Below are positions 6,766 through 12,827 of a DNA stretch of 15,478 bases, in pieces; position 1 is the first letter of the stretch, and each line of letters begins with the position of its first letter. Both the position numbers and the translations under genes were made by a program. This DNA comes from Deltaproteobacteria bacterium UBA2385 (lineage in GTDB: Bacteria; Myxococcota_A; UBA796; UBA2385). The stretch spans positions 1 to 15,478 of the forward strand of contig DDSR01000488.1 in NCBI GenBank assembly GCA_002343455.1, given 5' to 3'. Under the pieces are notes generated by a model, which was given only the letters and a program-made list of their open reading frames with translations, had not been told where the DNA came from and did no database searches.

Positions 6766-7568
6766 CAGCCCTCGGGCAGCGGGTCGGCGCTGACGGAGCG
6801 GCAGACGCCGCGGCGGCTGGACTCGATGAAGGCCACCAGCTCGAGGACCTCGGCCGACTCGGCGTAGACCTCGCGCACCTGCTCCAGCGCGATGCGCAGG
6901 GGGGTGCCCTGGTGGAAGAGCTCCCGGTAGGCGTTGCGCAGGGCGGTGATGGTCTCCAGCCGGTGGCCGGAGCGGCGCAGCCCGACGATGTTCAGCCCGA
7001 AGAGCCGCGCCCGATCGCCCTGGGCGATGGTGAAGGGCGGGACATCCTGAGCCACCATGCCGCCGCCGCCGATCATGGCGCAGCGACCGACCCGGGTGTG
7101 CTGGTGGATGCCGACGAGCCCGCCGAGCACCGCGTAGTCCTGGACCTCGACGTGCCCGGCGAGGCTGGCGCAGTTGGCCAGCACGCAGTGGCTGCCGACG
7201 ACGCAGTCGTGGGCGACGTGGCTGTAGGCCATGAAGAGGTTGTGGTCGCCGATGCGCGTCTCGCCGCCGCCCTGCTGCGTGCCGCGGTTGGCGGTCGAGA
7301 ACTCGCGGAAGATGTTGTCGGCGCCGATCACCAGCCGGGTGCCTTCCCCCTTGTACTTCTTGTCCTGGGGATCCATGCCGATCGCGGCGTGGGGGAAGAT
7401 CCTCGTGCCCGCGCCGATGATTGTGATCCCCTCGACCACGGCGTGGGCGCCGACCTGCACCTGGGGGCCGAGCTCGACCCCCGCGCCGATGATGGCGTAG
7501 GGTCCGATCTCCACGGAGGGATCGAGGCGAGCACCCTGGTCAACGACTGCGGTCGGATGAATCGGCAT
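6765..7568 (-). CDS. lpxA: UDP-N-acetylglucosamine acyltransferase LpxA
   Basis: LpxA transfers a 3-hydroxyacyl chain from acyl carrier protein to UDP-GlcNAc, the first step of lipid A synthesis, in the cytoplasm. The 267 residues begin with left-handed beta-helix hexapeptide repeats (IHPTAVVDQGARLDPSVEIG) and end with the helical bundle. The residues matching E. coli His122, His125, His144 and His160 are all present (His117, His120, His139, His155). Other landmarks are TANRGTQQGGG, SHVAHDC, LANCASLAGHV and GGMVAQDVPP. The position matching E. coli Gly173, which sets acyl length, is Gly168; this favours a long chain (about C14 or more) over C10. Only nine bases separate its ATG from the upstream stop and no clear Shine-Dalgarno is seen, suggesting reinitiation. 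Identification is very sure. Whether the acceptor is ordinary UDP-GlcNAc or a 3-amino form cannot be told here. Confidence 0.97.
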   Translation of the reverse strand: MPIHPTAVVDQGARLDPSVEIGPYAIIGAGVELGPQVQVGAHAVVEGITIIGAGTRIFPHAAIGMDPQDKKYKGEGTRLVIGADNIFREFSTANRGTQQGGGETRIGDHNLFMAYSHVAHDCVVGSHCVLANCASLAGHVEVQDYAVLGGLVGIHQHTRVGRCAMIGGGGMVAQDVPPFTIAQGDRARLFGLNIVGLRRSGHRLETITALRNAYRELFHQGTPLRIALEQVREVYAESAEVLELVAFIESSRRGVCRSVSADPLPEG

Positions 7569-7577
7569 GGCGTCCGG

Positions 7578-8723
7578 CTAACGGAAGAAGCTGAAGAATG
7601 CCCGCGTCTTGCGGGTGTCGGTGAGCTGGATGCCGGCGATGTGCTGGGCCAGCCGGACGATGTCCTGGCGCACCTGCGAGGCAGGCGCGGCTTCGCGCAA
7701 CACCTGGGCACGCTCGGCTGCGCCGTAGACGTCGCGCCAGGCGTTGCTGATCTGGGAGACGATGTGCAGGCCGCTGGCGTCTTCGATGGCCTTGAGGTCC
7801 GCGCCGGGGGTGGTCCGGTTGAGGACCCCGTCGCCCAAGGTGCCGGGGAGCTCCAAGGCCTGCAGGGCGATCACCCGGCGACGCGCCCCCAGCAGGGCCG
7901 CCAGCTCGTCGGTGAGCACGATCAGCCGCTGGTCGGAGGCGGTGCAGGCGGCGAGGCTGACCTCGCCCAGGTTGCTGCCGCAGTCGAGCACGATGTGGTC
8001 GAAGTGACCGCGCAGCATGTCGATCAGGAAGACGACCTGCTCGGCGCTGATCTGCTCGGCGGTGCGCAGGTCGCCGTCCAGGCCCAGGACCTGGAAGCCG
8101 GCGCGGTGCTTGGGAGGCCCCTCGGCCCACATCTTGGCGCCCGCCTGTCCGCCCCGGGTGAGGAACCAGAGCGCGGAAGGGTCGGGGATCAGGTCGAGGT
8201 TGGCGGCGATGTCGCCCAGGTAGAGGTGCAGGTCGACCAGCACGACCCGCTTCTTCCCGCCCTCGGCCAGCTCGGCGGCGATGTTGACGGCCAGGGTGGT
8301 CGTGCCGACGCCTCCCTTGGCGCCGATCAGGGCCAGCACCACTCCGTCGGCCGAGCGCTGCTCGCTCTGCTGGTGGAGCAGCCGCTGGACCGCCGCCTCC
8401 ATGTCCGAGGTCCCGCGGTTGAGCATGGCGAGCTCGGAGACGCCGGCCTCCTGGGCGAGGTCGACCAGCTCTTGCGACTCGGCGTCGGCCAGCCCGATGA
8501 AGCGGACCTTGGGGAAGACGGTGATGACCCGCCGGGCGAGCGTCAGGGCCTGGCCGGGGCGCGAGCCCAGGTAGAGCATGACGACGTCGGGCCGCGCCTG
8601 CTCGACCGCCTTCTCCAGCACCCGCCAGTCCGGCAGCGTCCCGGCGTTCTGGACCGAGGTGCCCAGCACCCGGAAGACGAGCTCGCTGTCGGATTCAGAG
8701 AGACCCGCGACCATCAAGCGCAT
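7578..8723 (-). CDS. TadZ/CpaE-like ParA/MinD-family ATPase with pseudo-receiver domain
   Basis: A 381-residue cytoplasmic protein with two parts. Residues 1 to about 118 resemble a response-regulator receiver (PDVVMLYLGSRPG at 45-57, VRFIGLADAES at 73-83), but the phosphate-accepting Asp position appears to be Tyr51, as expected for the pseudo-receiver of TadZ/CpaE. Residues 127 to about 375 are a MinD/ParA ATPase with the deviant Walker A GAKGGVGTT (134-142), a second motif VDLHLYLGD (163-171, where the usual VDLD has His) and a Walker B-like HIVLDCGS (243-250). TadZ proteins place Tad pilus machinery at the cell pole. No other Tad genes are in the window. It is followed after nine bases by lpxA, so it is probably the first gene of that operon. 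ATG 8723 has only a weak GGA upstream; ATG 8714, three codons in, is an alternative. Confidence 0.87.
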   Translation of the reverse strand: MRLMVAGLSESDSELVFRVLGTSVQNAGTLPDWRVLEKAVEQARPDVVMLYLGSRPGQALTLARRVITVFPKVRFIGLADAESQELVDLAQEAGVSELAMLNRGTSDMEAAVQRLLHQQSEQRSADGVVLALIGAKGGVGTTTLAVNIAAELAEGGKKRVVLVDLHLYLGDIAANLDLIPDPSALWFLTRGGQAGAKMWAEGPPKHRAGFQVLGLDGDLRTAEQISAEQVVFLIDMLRGHFDHIVLDCGSNLGEVSLAACTASDQRLIVLTDELAALLGARRRVIALQALELPGTLGDGVLNRTTPGADLKAIEDASGLHIVSQISNAWRDVYGAAERAQVLREAAPASQVRQDIVRLAQHIAGIQLTDTRKTRAFFSFFR

Positions 8724-8810
8724 TCGGGTTCCGTGAGCCGGGAGGAGGTGCGGTCCGAGGGGTTCAGGACAGGACGTTCAGGACTGGTGCACCAGACTAC
8801 CGTAGCCGCT
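8724..8810. promoter_or_regulatory. 87-bp gap upstream of the tadZ-like/lpxA operon, with repeats and a palindrome
   Basis: The gap lies between the glutamate-cysteine ligase stop and the TadZ-like start, both on the minus strand. It holds a direct repeat GTTCAGGAC at 8762-8770 and 8776-8784 (14-base period) and a perfect 12-base palindrome CTGGTGCACCAG at 8784-8795. A TANNNT-like TAGTCT can be read on the minus strand just upstream of the palindrome, but no matching -35 was found. A regulatory role is inference from position. Confidence 0.4.
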
Positions 8811-10121
8811 TCAGTACCGGACGGCATCGATCACCGAAACCGGGTCCCGATTCGTCATCCATGCGTCAATCAGGTCGTCGGCCGGGCAGCGTCCGGCGTC
8901 GATATTGGCCAGCAGGGGATCGAGCAGGGGGAGGTCGGCGGGCAGGCAGCTCTCCAGGCCACGCCGGACGATGCCCCCCAGGTCGCGGGCCCAGTCGGAG
9001 AGGGGGCGACCGCCGACCTGGCCCTCCAGGCCGCCGACCGCGGCCGCGGCCAGCCGGTCCGCCGGGTCGCCGTGCCGCTCCAGCTCGGCGACGAGGTCCA
9101 ACACCTCGGCCAGGGCCGTCTTGCAGTACAGCAGCCCGGTGAAGAGCGCGCAGAACGCCACGGCGAGCCGGTGGTCGACGCAGTCGGCGCCGCGGATCTC
9201 GATGGTGCGCTTGACCCGGACCTCGGGGAAGACGCTGGTCTGGTGCAGGAGCCACTCGTTGGCGTCGGGGAAGTGTCCCTCGTGGCCATGCTCGAGGTAG
9301 TCGCGGAAGGGGCGCCCCTCGGCAGGGATCCAGCGCCCGCCGTACTTGTAGAACATCATCGGGGCGGCGAGCAGGTAGTCGACCCAGCCCTCGTGGCTGT
9401 AGCCCTCGCGCAGGGACCGGGGGAAGCCGGTCCGGGCCGGATCGGTCCGCGTCCAGATGTGGGCCCGGTAGCTCTTGTAGCCGGTGAGCTGGTTCTGGTA
9501 GAGCGGCGAGTTGGCGAAGAGGGCGGTGGTCAGCGGGGCGAGGCCGGCGCTGGCCCGCACCTTGCGAGCGCAGTCGGCCTCGTCGCTGTAGTCGAGGTTG
9601 ACCTGCACCGAGCAGGTCCCCTTCATCATGAAGTGGGCCATGTCGCCGAAGTGCGGCAGGTACTGGCGCATGATCTCGTAGCGGCCCTTGGGGACCCAGG
9701 GGATGGCATCCATCGAGGTGATCGGGCTGAGGCCGCAGGCGATCCAGACCAGGTCCTTGCCCTCGACCAGGGAGAGCATCTCGGACCGGTTCCCCATCAT
9801 CTCCGCGGCCAGCGCCGAGAGGGTCCGGTGGGGGGCGCCGGAGAGCTCCACCTGGCCGCCCGGCTCCAGCGTGATGCTGCCGCCGTTCTTCCACAGGGCG
9901 ATCGGGTGGTCGCCCTCGTACTCGACATCCCAGGCTCCGCGCCGGGCCATCTCGGCCAGCACCCAGGCGATGCCGTCGGGCTCGAAGTAGCCGACCGGGC
10001 GACCGTCGGGGCGCACCAGGGCGCGCTCGAACTCGCCCCCGACCAGCCAGTCCGGGCGAGGTCTGCCGTAGGTGCGGAAGTCGGCGAGCAGGGCATCGCG
10101 ATCGAGTCGGTCGGGCAGCAT
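8811..10121 (-). CDS. gshA: Glutamate-cysteine ligase, plant/proteobacterial type
   Basis: This cytoplasmic enzyme joins glutamate and cysteine with ATP to give gamma-glutamylcysteine, the first and limiting step of glutathione synthesis. Its 436 residues match the GCS2 plant-type group throughout: GGEFE (28-32), LEPGGQVELSGAPHRT (85-100), KGRYEIMRQYLP (145-156), KGTCSVQVNLDYSDEADC (167-184), TTALFANSPL (198-207), YRAHIWTRTDPARTGFP (218-234), FRDYL (272-276) and FPEVRVKRTIEIRGAD (298-313). The length is close to the family's. ATG 10121 is chosen because LLADFRTYGRP matches the family N-terminus; no Shine-Dalgarno is visible before it. No gshB is in the window. It is followed on the same strand, 87 bp on, by the tadZ-like gene, and is divergent from a thioredoxin-like lipoprotein, which may share its redox context. 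Confidence 0.94.
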   Translation of the reverse strand: MLPDRLDRDALLADFRTYGRPRPDWLVGGEFERALVRPDGRPVGYFEPDGIAWVLAEMARRGAWDVEYEGDHPIALWKNGGSITLEPGGQVELSGAPHRTLSALAAEMMGNRSEMLSLVEGKDLVWIACGLSPITSMDAIPWVPKGRYEIMRQYLPHFGDMAHFMMKGTCSVQVNLDYSDEADCARKVRASAGLAPLTTALFANSPLYQNQLTGYKSYRAHIWTRTDPARTGFPRSLREGYSHEGWVDYLLAAPMMFYKYGGRWIPAEGRPFRDYLEHGHEGHFPDANEWLLHQTSVFPEVRVKRTIEIRGADCVDHRLAVAFCALFTGLLYCKTALAEVLDLVAELERHGDPADRLAAAAVGGLEGQVGGRPLSDWARDLGGIVRRGLESCLPADLPLLDPLLANIDAGRCPADDLIDAWMTNRDPVSVIDAVRY

Positions 10122-10230
10122 GGTGGGGTGTCTCGTGCGGGCGGGGCGCGGGCTCTATCCCGGCTTTGGCGGCTGCCGAGTGCTCGCCCCGGTTGGACCA
10201 TCTCGGGCTACGATAGGGCCAGGAGTGGAA
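10122..10230. promoter_or_regulatory. Divergent promoter region between gshA and the thioredoxin-like lipoprotein gene
   Basis: This 109-bp gap must hold promoters for both genes. On the plus strand TACGAT (10209-10214) is a -10-like hexamer, followed by AGGAG (10221-10225) five bases before the ATG. No good -35 lies at the right distance. On the minus strand a GATAG-containing segment (10155-10159) sits 33 bases upstream of gshA. Promoter calls here are weak. Confidence 0.35.
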
Positions 10231-10854
10231 ATGCGTCCCTGCCCGTCGATCGTCCCGCGCGCTGCCGTCCCCGCCCTGGTCTGCGCCAGCCTCGTCCTGG
10301 GGGGCTGTGTCCCCAACCTGACCTCTCCGGACGCGGGCGACTCGGGCACGACCGACTGGGTCGGGCCGGTCAACGGCTGGCCCACCTCGGCCCCGCCGGC
10401 GGATCTGCAGGGCGAGGGCTACGCGGTGGGACAGGTCATGCCCGACTTCCGCCTGATGGACCAGCACGGCGACGAGGTGGCCCTCTGGCAGTTCTACGGA
10501 TCCGTCGTGGTGATCGACATCAGCACCATGTGGTGCGGGCCCTGCATCGCCCTCGCCAAGGAGGTCACCGAGACCTGGCACGACTACCAGGACCAGGGCT
10601 TCATGTACCTGACGCTGCTGCCCGAGGACGACCAGGGGCAGGTCCCCGATCAGGCCGATCTCCAGCGCTGGGCGAGCGACCACGAGATCGAGGCCCCCGT
10701 CCTGTCCGACGGGATCGGCCGCAGCTACGAGCTGGCGCCGGACGCGGCCTACCCCCGGGTCTACATCCTCGATCGTTCGATGCGGGTCGCGGTCGACCGG
10801 GTGAACCCGGTGTCGGACGCGGTCATCCGCGCGACGATCGAAGACCTGCTCTGA
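10231..10854 (+). CDS. TlpA/ResA-like thioredoxin-fold lipoprotein
   Basis: A 207-residue exported lipoprotein. The signal peptide (MRPCPSIVPRAAVPALVCAS) ends in LVLGGC with Cys26 as the lipidated residue, followed by a Gly/Asp/Thr linker to about 60. Residues 65-205 form a TlpA/AhpC-type thioredoxin fold: VGQVMPDFRLMDQHG, the active site WCGPC (101-105) and the cis-proline segment YPRVYILD (Pro175). Such proteins reduce or exchange disulfides in the periplasm, for example for cytochrome c maturation or rescue of secreted proteins. ATG 10231 was chosen because it gives the full signal peptide and has AGGAG five bases upstream; an in-frame extension to 10072 lies inside divergent gshA. The gene ends three bases before the convergent PpiC lipoprotein stop. 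Redox partner unknown, with no DsbD or cytochrome genes in the window. Confidence 0.92.
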   Translation: MRPCPSIVPRAAVPALVCASLVLGGCVPNLTSPDAGDSGTTDWVGPVNGWPTSAPPADLQGEGYAVGQVMPDFRLMDQHGDEVALWQFYGSVVVIDISTMWCGPCIALAKEVTETWHDYQDQGFMYLTLLPEDDQGQVPDQADLQRWASDHEIEAPVLSDGIGRSYELAPDAAYPRVYILDRSMRVAVDRVNPVSDAVIRATIEDLL

Positions 10855-10857
10855 GCG

Positions 10858-11649
10858 CTACTCCAGCCGCAGGACCAGGTGGTAGCCGGCGGGAGACTCG
10901 ATCGGCTCGCTGAGCTGCCCAGGGTCCAAGGCGAAGGCGGCCTCGTCGACCTGAGGCAGCATCTGGCCTCGCTGGAACCAGCCGAGGTCTCCGCCGCGGC
11001 TGGCGCTGGGGCCGTCGGAGAGCTCGCGCACGACGGTGGTAGGGTCCTCGCCGGCGAGGATGCGGAGGCGGGCCTGGTCCACGCGGGCCCGGGCCTCTTC
11101 CCGGCTGCGGGACGAGGTGGTGCGCTGAGACTCGGCGTGCTGGACCACGATGTGGAGGACGCGGATCTCCTCCAGGGGGTAGCGCTGGATGATGTGGAAG
11201 CCGAACTCGCTCTCGACCACCTCGGACAGCCCGAAGCGGGGGTCGAGGGCGAAGGCGGCCTGCTCGAAGGGGCCGACCATCACCCCCTTGTCGAAGGCGC
11301 CGAGATCTCCACCCCGGAGGGCGGAGGCGTCGTCGGAGTTCTGCCTGGCCAGCAGGGCGAAGTCCTCCCCCGCCTGGATCCGGGCGAGCAGCTCCTGCGC
11401 CAGGGCCAGGGCTTCGTCGCGGTTGCGCTCCTTCTTGGGGCGGATCGCCGCGAGGCCCTGGTAGCTGATCAGGATGTGCCGGGCGGCGATACGATCGGGG
11501 CGCGCCACGCCCCGCAGGGAGGGCGCGTCGAGCTGGATGCGGACGGGGTCGACGACCGTGGGAGCGGCCGCCTCGACGGGGGGGGGCTGGGCGGGCGGCG
11601 CGGCCGGCTCACCGCAGGCGAGGAGGGTGACGAGGAGGAGGCTCGGCAT
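10858..11649 (-). CDS. Lipoprotein with two parvulin (PpiC) peptidyl-prolyl isomerase domains
   Basis: A 263-residue protein with a very short signal (MPSLLLVTLLAC, lipobox LLAC, Cys12) and a Pro/Ala-rich linker to about 50. Two rotamase domains follow. The first, about 55-157, has ARHILISY, DFALLARQNSDD, GGDLGAFDKGVM, FEQAAFAL and GFHIIQRY. The second, about 162-262, has VLHIVVQH, VVRELSDGPSASRGGDLGWFQRG, EAAFALDPG and GYHLVLRLE. Such proteins (SurA, PrsA, PpiD relatives) help fold exported proteins in the periplasm; here the anchor is a lipid. The signal lacks a positive N-terminus, so an upstream non-ATG start is possible, though none has a better ribosome site. The same frame upstream of 11649 is antisense to the protease gene and not real. 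It is divergent from that protease, so both may serve envelope protein quality control. Confidence 0.9.
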   Translation of the reverse strand: MPSLLLVTLLACGEPAAPPAQPPPVEAAAPTVVDPVRIQLDAPSLRGVARPDRIAARHILISYQGLAAIRPKKERNRDEALALAQELLARIQAGEDFALLARQNSDDASALRGGDLGAFDKGVMVGPFEQAAFALDPRFGLSEVVESEFGFHIIQRYPLEEIRVLHIVVQHAESQRTTSSRSREEARARVDQARLRILAGEDPTTVVRELSDGPSASRGGDLGWFQRGQMLPQVDEAAFALDPGQLSEPIESPAGYHLVLRLE

Positions 11650-11712
11650 GGGTGGGGGTCTATCGCAGGCAGGAGGTGGGACGCTCGCCCCACGGCGCGC
11701 TAACCCCGGGAG
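11650..11712. promoter_or_regulatory. Short divergent region between the PpiC lipoprotein and the protease gene
   Basis: Only 63 bases separate the PpiC lipoprotein start from the GTG assigned to the protease. On the minus strand a TGCGATAGAC segment lies about 12 bases before the PpiC ATG, too close for a normal -10 unless the transcript is nearly leaderless. An imperfect small stem (GTGGG 11676-11680 with CCCAC 11689-11693) is visible. No convincing -35/-10 pair was found on either strand. Confidence 0.3.
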
Positions 11713-11718
11713 GTGATC
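11709..11718 (+). promoter_or_regulatory. Ten-base perfect Shine-Dalgarno overlapping the protease start codon
   Basis: GGAGGTGATC is exactly complementary to the 3' end of typical bacterial 16S rRNA. It contains the only standard start codon, GTG at 11713, so that GTG would have no spacing from the ribosome site. An in-frame TAA at 11701-11703 rules out any start further upstream. Initiation may therefore really be at ATC 11722 (eight bases after GGAGG) or CTG 11725 (eleven bases). The anti-SD match assumes the usual 16S tail. Confidence 0.6.
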
Positions 11719-12795
11719 GGGATCCTGCTCATCTCCAGCGCCCTGGCCTGGCAGCCCGCCGAGGTGCAGGCCTGGTCGCAGGACGTGGTCCGCCTCGCGG
11801 TCGGCAACGCCGCGTGCAGCGGGGTGCGCATCGACGCCGAGGGCCATGTGGCGACCGCCTGGCACTGCGTCGCCAACGCGCCGCGGCCTCGGGTCGAGAC
11901 GCGGGACGGGCAGACCTACCGGGCCCGGGTGGTGGCCTCGGTGCCCTCCGAGGACCTGGCCATCCTGCAGGTCGAGGGCCTGACCGGGGGAGGGCGCCCG
12001 CTGCGCAGCGAGCCGGTCCTGCCGGGCCTGGCGGTGCTGGCCATCGGGCACCCCTTCGGCGGCGCGCCCCAGCCCCCGGGCCCCTACGAGGGCACCCTCT
12101 CCTGGTCGCTGGCCCAGGGCATCGTCAGCGCGGTGGGTCCCCGCCTCGTGCAGACCGACGCGGCGCTCAACCCGGGGACCTCCGGTGGCCCCGTCTTCGA
12201 CGAGGACGGCGCCATCGTCGGCATCGTCTCGCGCAAGCTGCCCGGCGAGGGCGTCTCCTTCCTGGTCCATGTCGACCGCCTGCGCGCGCTGCAGGCCGAG
12301 CCCCGCGGGGCTCATCGAGTCGGCGGCAGCCTCGCCCTCGGCCTCGCCCTCCCCGCCCCGATGCTGGACACCGGCGCCAGCTCCCTGGGCCCTCGCCTGG
12401 AGCTGGCGCTGCGAGACCGGGTCGTGCTGGGGCTGCTCTTCGCCCTTCCCCTGGAAGCGCGCACGACCGCGCTGGCCTGGGGCTCGGCGACCTGGACGGC
12501 GATGGACCTCAGCCTGGGCCTGCGCCAGGGCCTGGGGCAGGGCCGCTCCTCGGCGAGCCTGGAGCTGGGGGGAGGCCTGGTGCAGCTGGTCGAGGCCAGC
12601 CCGCGGATCGACCTGGAGGACGATCCGGTCAGCATCGGCATCGTCCACAGCCCGCTGGACCTCTCGCCGGCGCTGCACGGCCGGCTGCGCTGGCAGGGCT
12701 TGGGGCTGCGGCTGAGCTGGCTGCCCACCCAGGTCGACACGACGGTGCTGCTGACCGGCGAGCTGCACTGGCCGGGCGTCCGCACTGTCTTCTGA
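11713..12795 (+). CDS. Secreted trypsin-like (S1) serine protease with C-terminal beta-barrel-like region
   Basis: About 360 residues. A short hydrophobic N-terminus (ILLISSALA, likely cut after ALA12) is followed by a DegP/trypsin-type protease domain at about 20-195. The triad is complete: His51 (TAWHC), Asp81 (SEDLAIL) and Ser157 (NPGTSGGP). The only cysteines, Cys35 and Cys52, match the chymotrypsin Cys42-Cys58 disulfide. No PDZ domain follows. Instead residues 200-360 show seven or eight stretches alternating hydrophobic and small/polar residues (GGSLALGLAL, GPRLELALR, MDLSLGLRQ, SASLELGGGLVQL, LGLRLSWL, TTVLLTGELHW), ending in Phe360 as outer-membrane proteins do. This suggests an eight-strand barrel anchoring the protease in the outer membrane; the barrel is inference. 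The start codon is uncertain because GTG 11713 lies inside the Shine-Dalgarno. Confidence 0.85.
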   Translation: MIGILLISSALAWQPAEVQAWSQDVVRLAVGNAACSGVRIDAEGHVATAWHCVANAPRPRVETRDGQTYRARVVASVPSEDLAILQVEGLTGGGRPLRSEPVLPGLAVLAIGHPFGGAPQPPGPYEGTLSWSLAQGIVSAVGPRLVQTDAALNPGTSGGPVFDEDGAIVGIVSRKLPGEGVSFLVHVDRLRALQAEPRGAHRVGGSLALGLALPAPMLDTGASSLGPRLELALRDRVVLGLLFALPLEARTTALAWGSATWTAMDLSLGLRQGLGQGRSSASLELGGGLVQLVEASPRIDLEDDPVSIGIVHSPLDLSPALHGRLRWQGLGLRLSWLPTQVDTTVLLTGELHWPGVRTVF

Positions 12796-12827
12796 TCCCC
12801 TGCGCGCTGGCGCCCCGGCGCCGTGGG
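12796..12827. terminator. GC-rich hairpin between convergent protease and gpsA-like genes
   Basis: The 32-base gap contains GGCGC (12809-12813) and GCGCC (12818-12822) around a CCCG loop, a five-pair all-GC stem. No T-run follows on either strand, so it is not a textbook intrinsic terminator, but its place between two converging stops suits a shared end signal. Confidence 0.4.

Noticed and set aside
7578..8723. A Tad/Flp pilus gene cluster
   Set aside because: Only the TadZ/CpaE-like ATPase is present; no TadA, TadB, TadC, pilin or secretin was found in the window.
8866..10683. Minus-strand frame of about 600 codons overlapping gshA and the TlpA-like gene
   Set aside because: Arg/Pro/Gly-rich, out of frame with gshA and without motifs.
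6912..10913. A plus-strand open frame of more than 1,300 codons, antisense to lpxA, the tadZ-like gene and gshA
   Set aside because: Composition is Gly/Ala/Asp/Val/Gln-rich with no domain or motif, as expected for the mirror frame of GC-rich genes; the minus strand carries three clear protein families over the same bases.
11650..12768. In-frame upstream extension of the PpiC lipoprotein to over 600 residues
   Set aside because: The extension is antisense to the protease and lies before a good lipoprotein signal; only the last 263 codons show a protein family.
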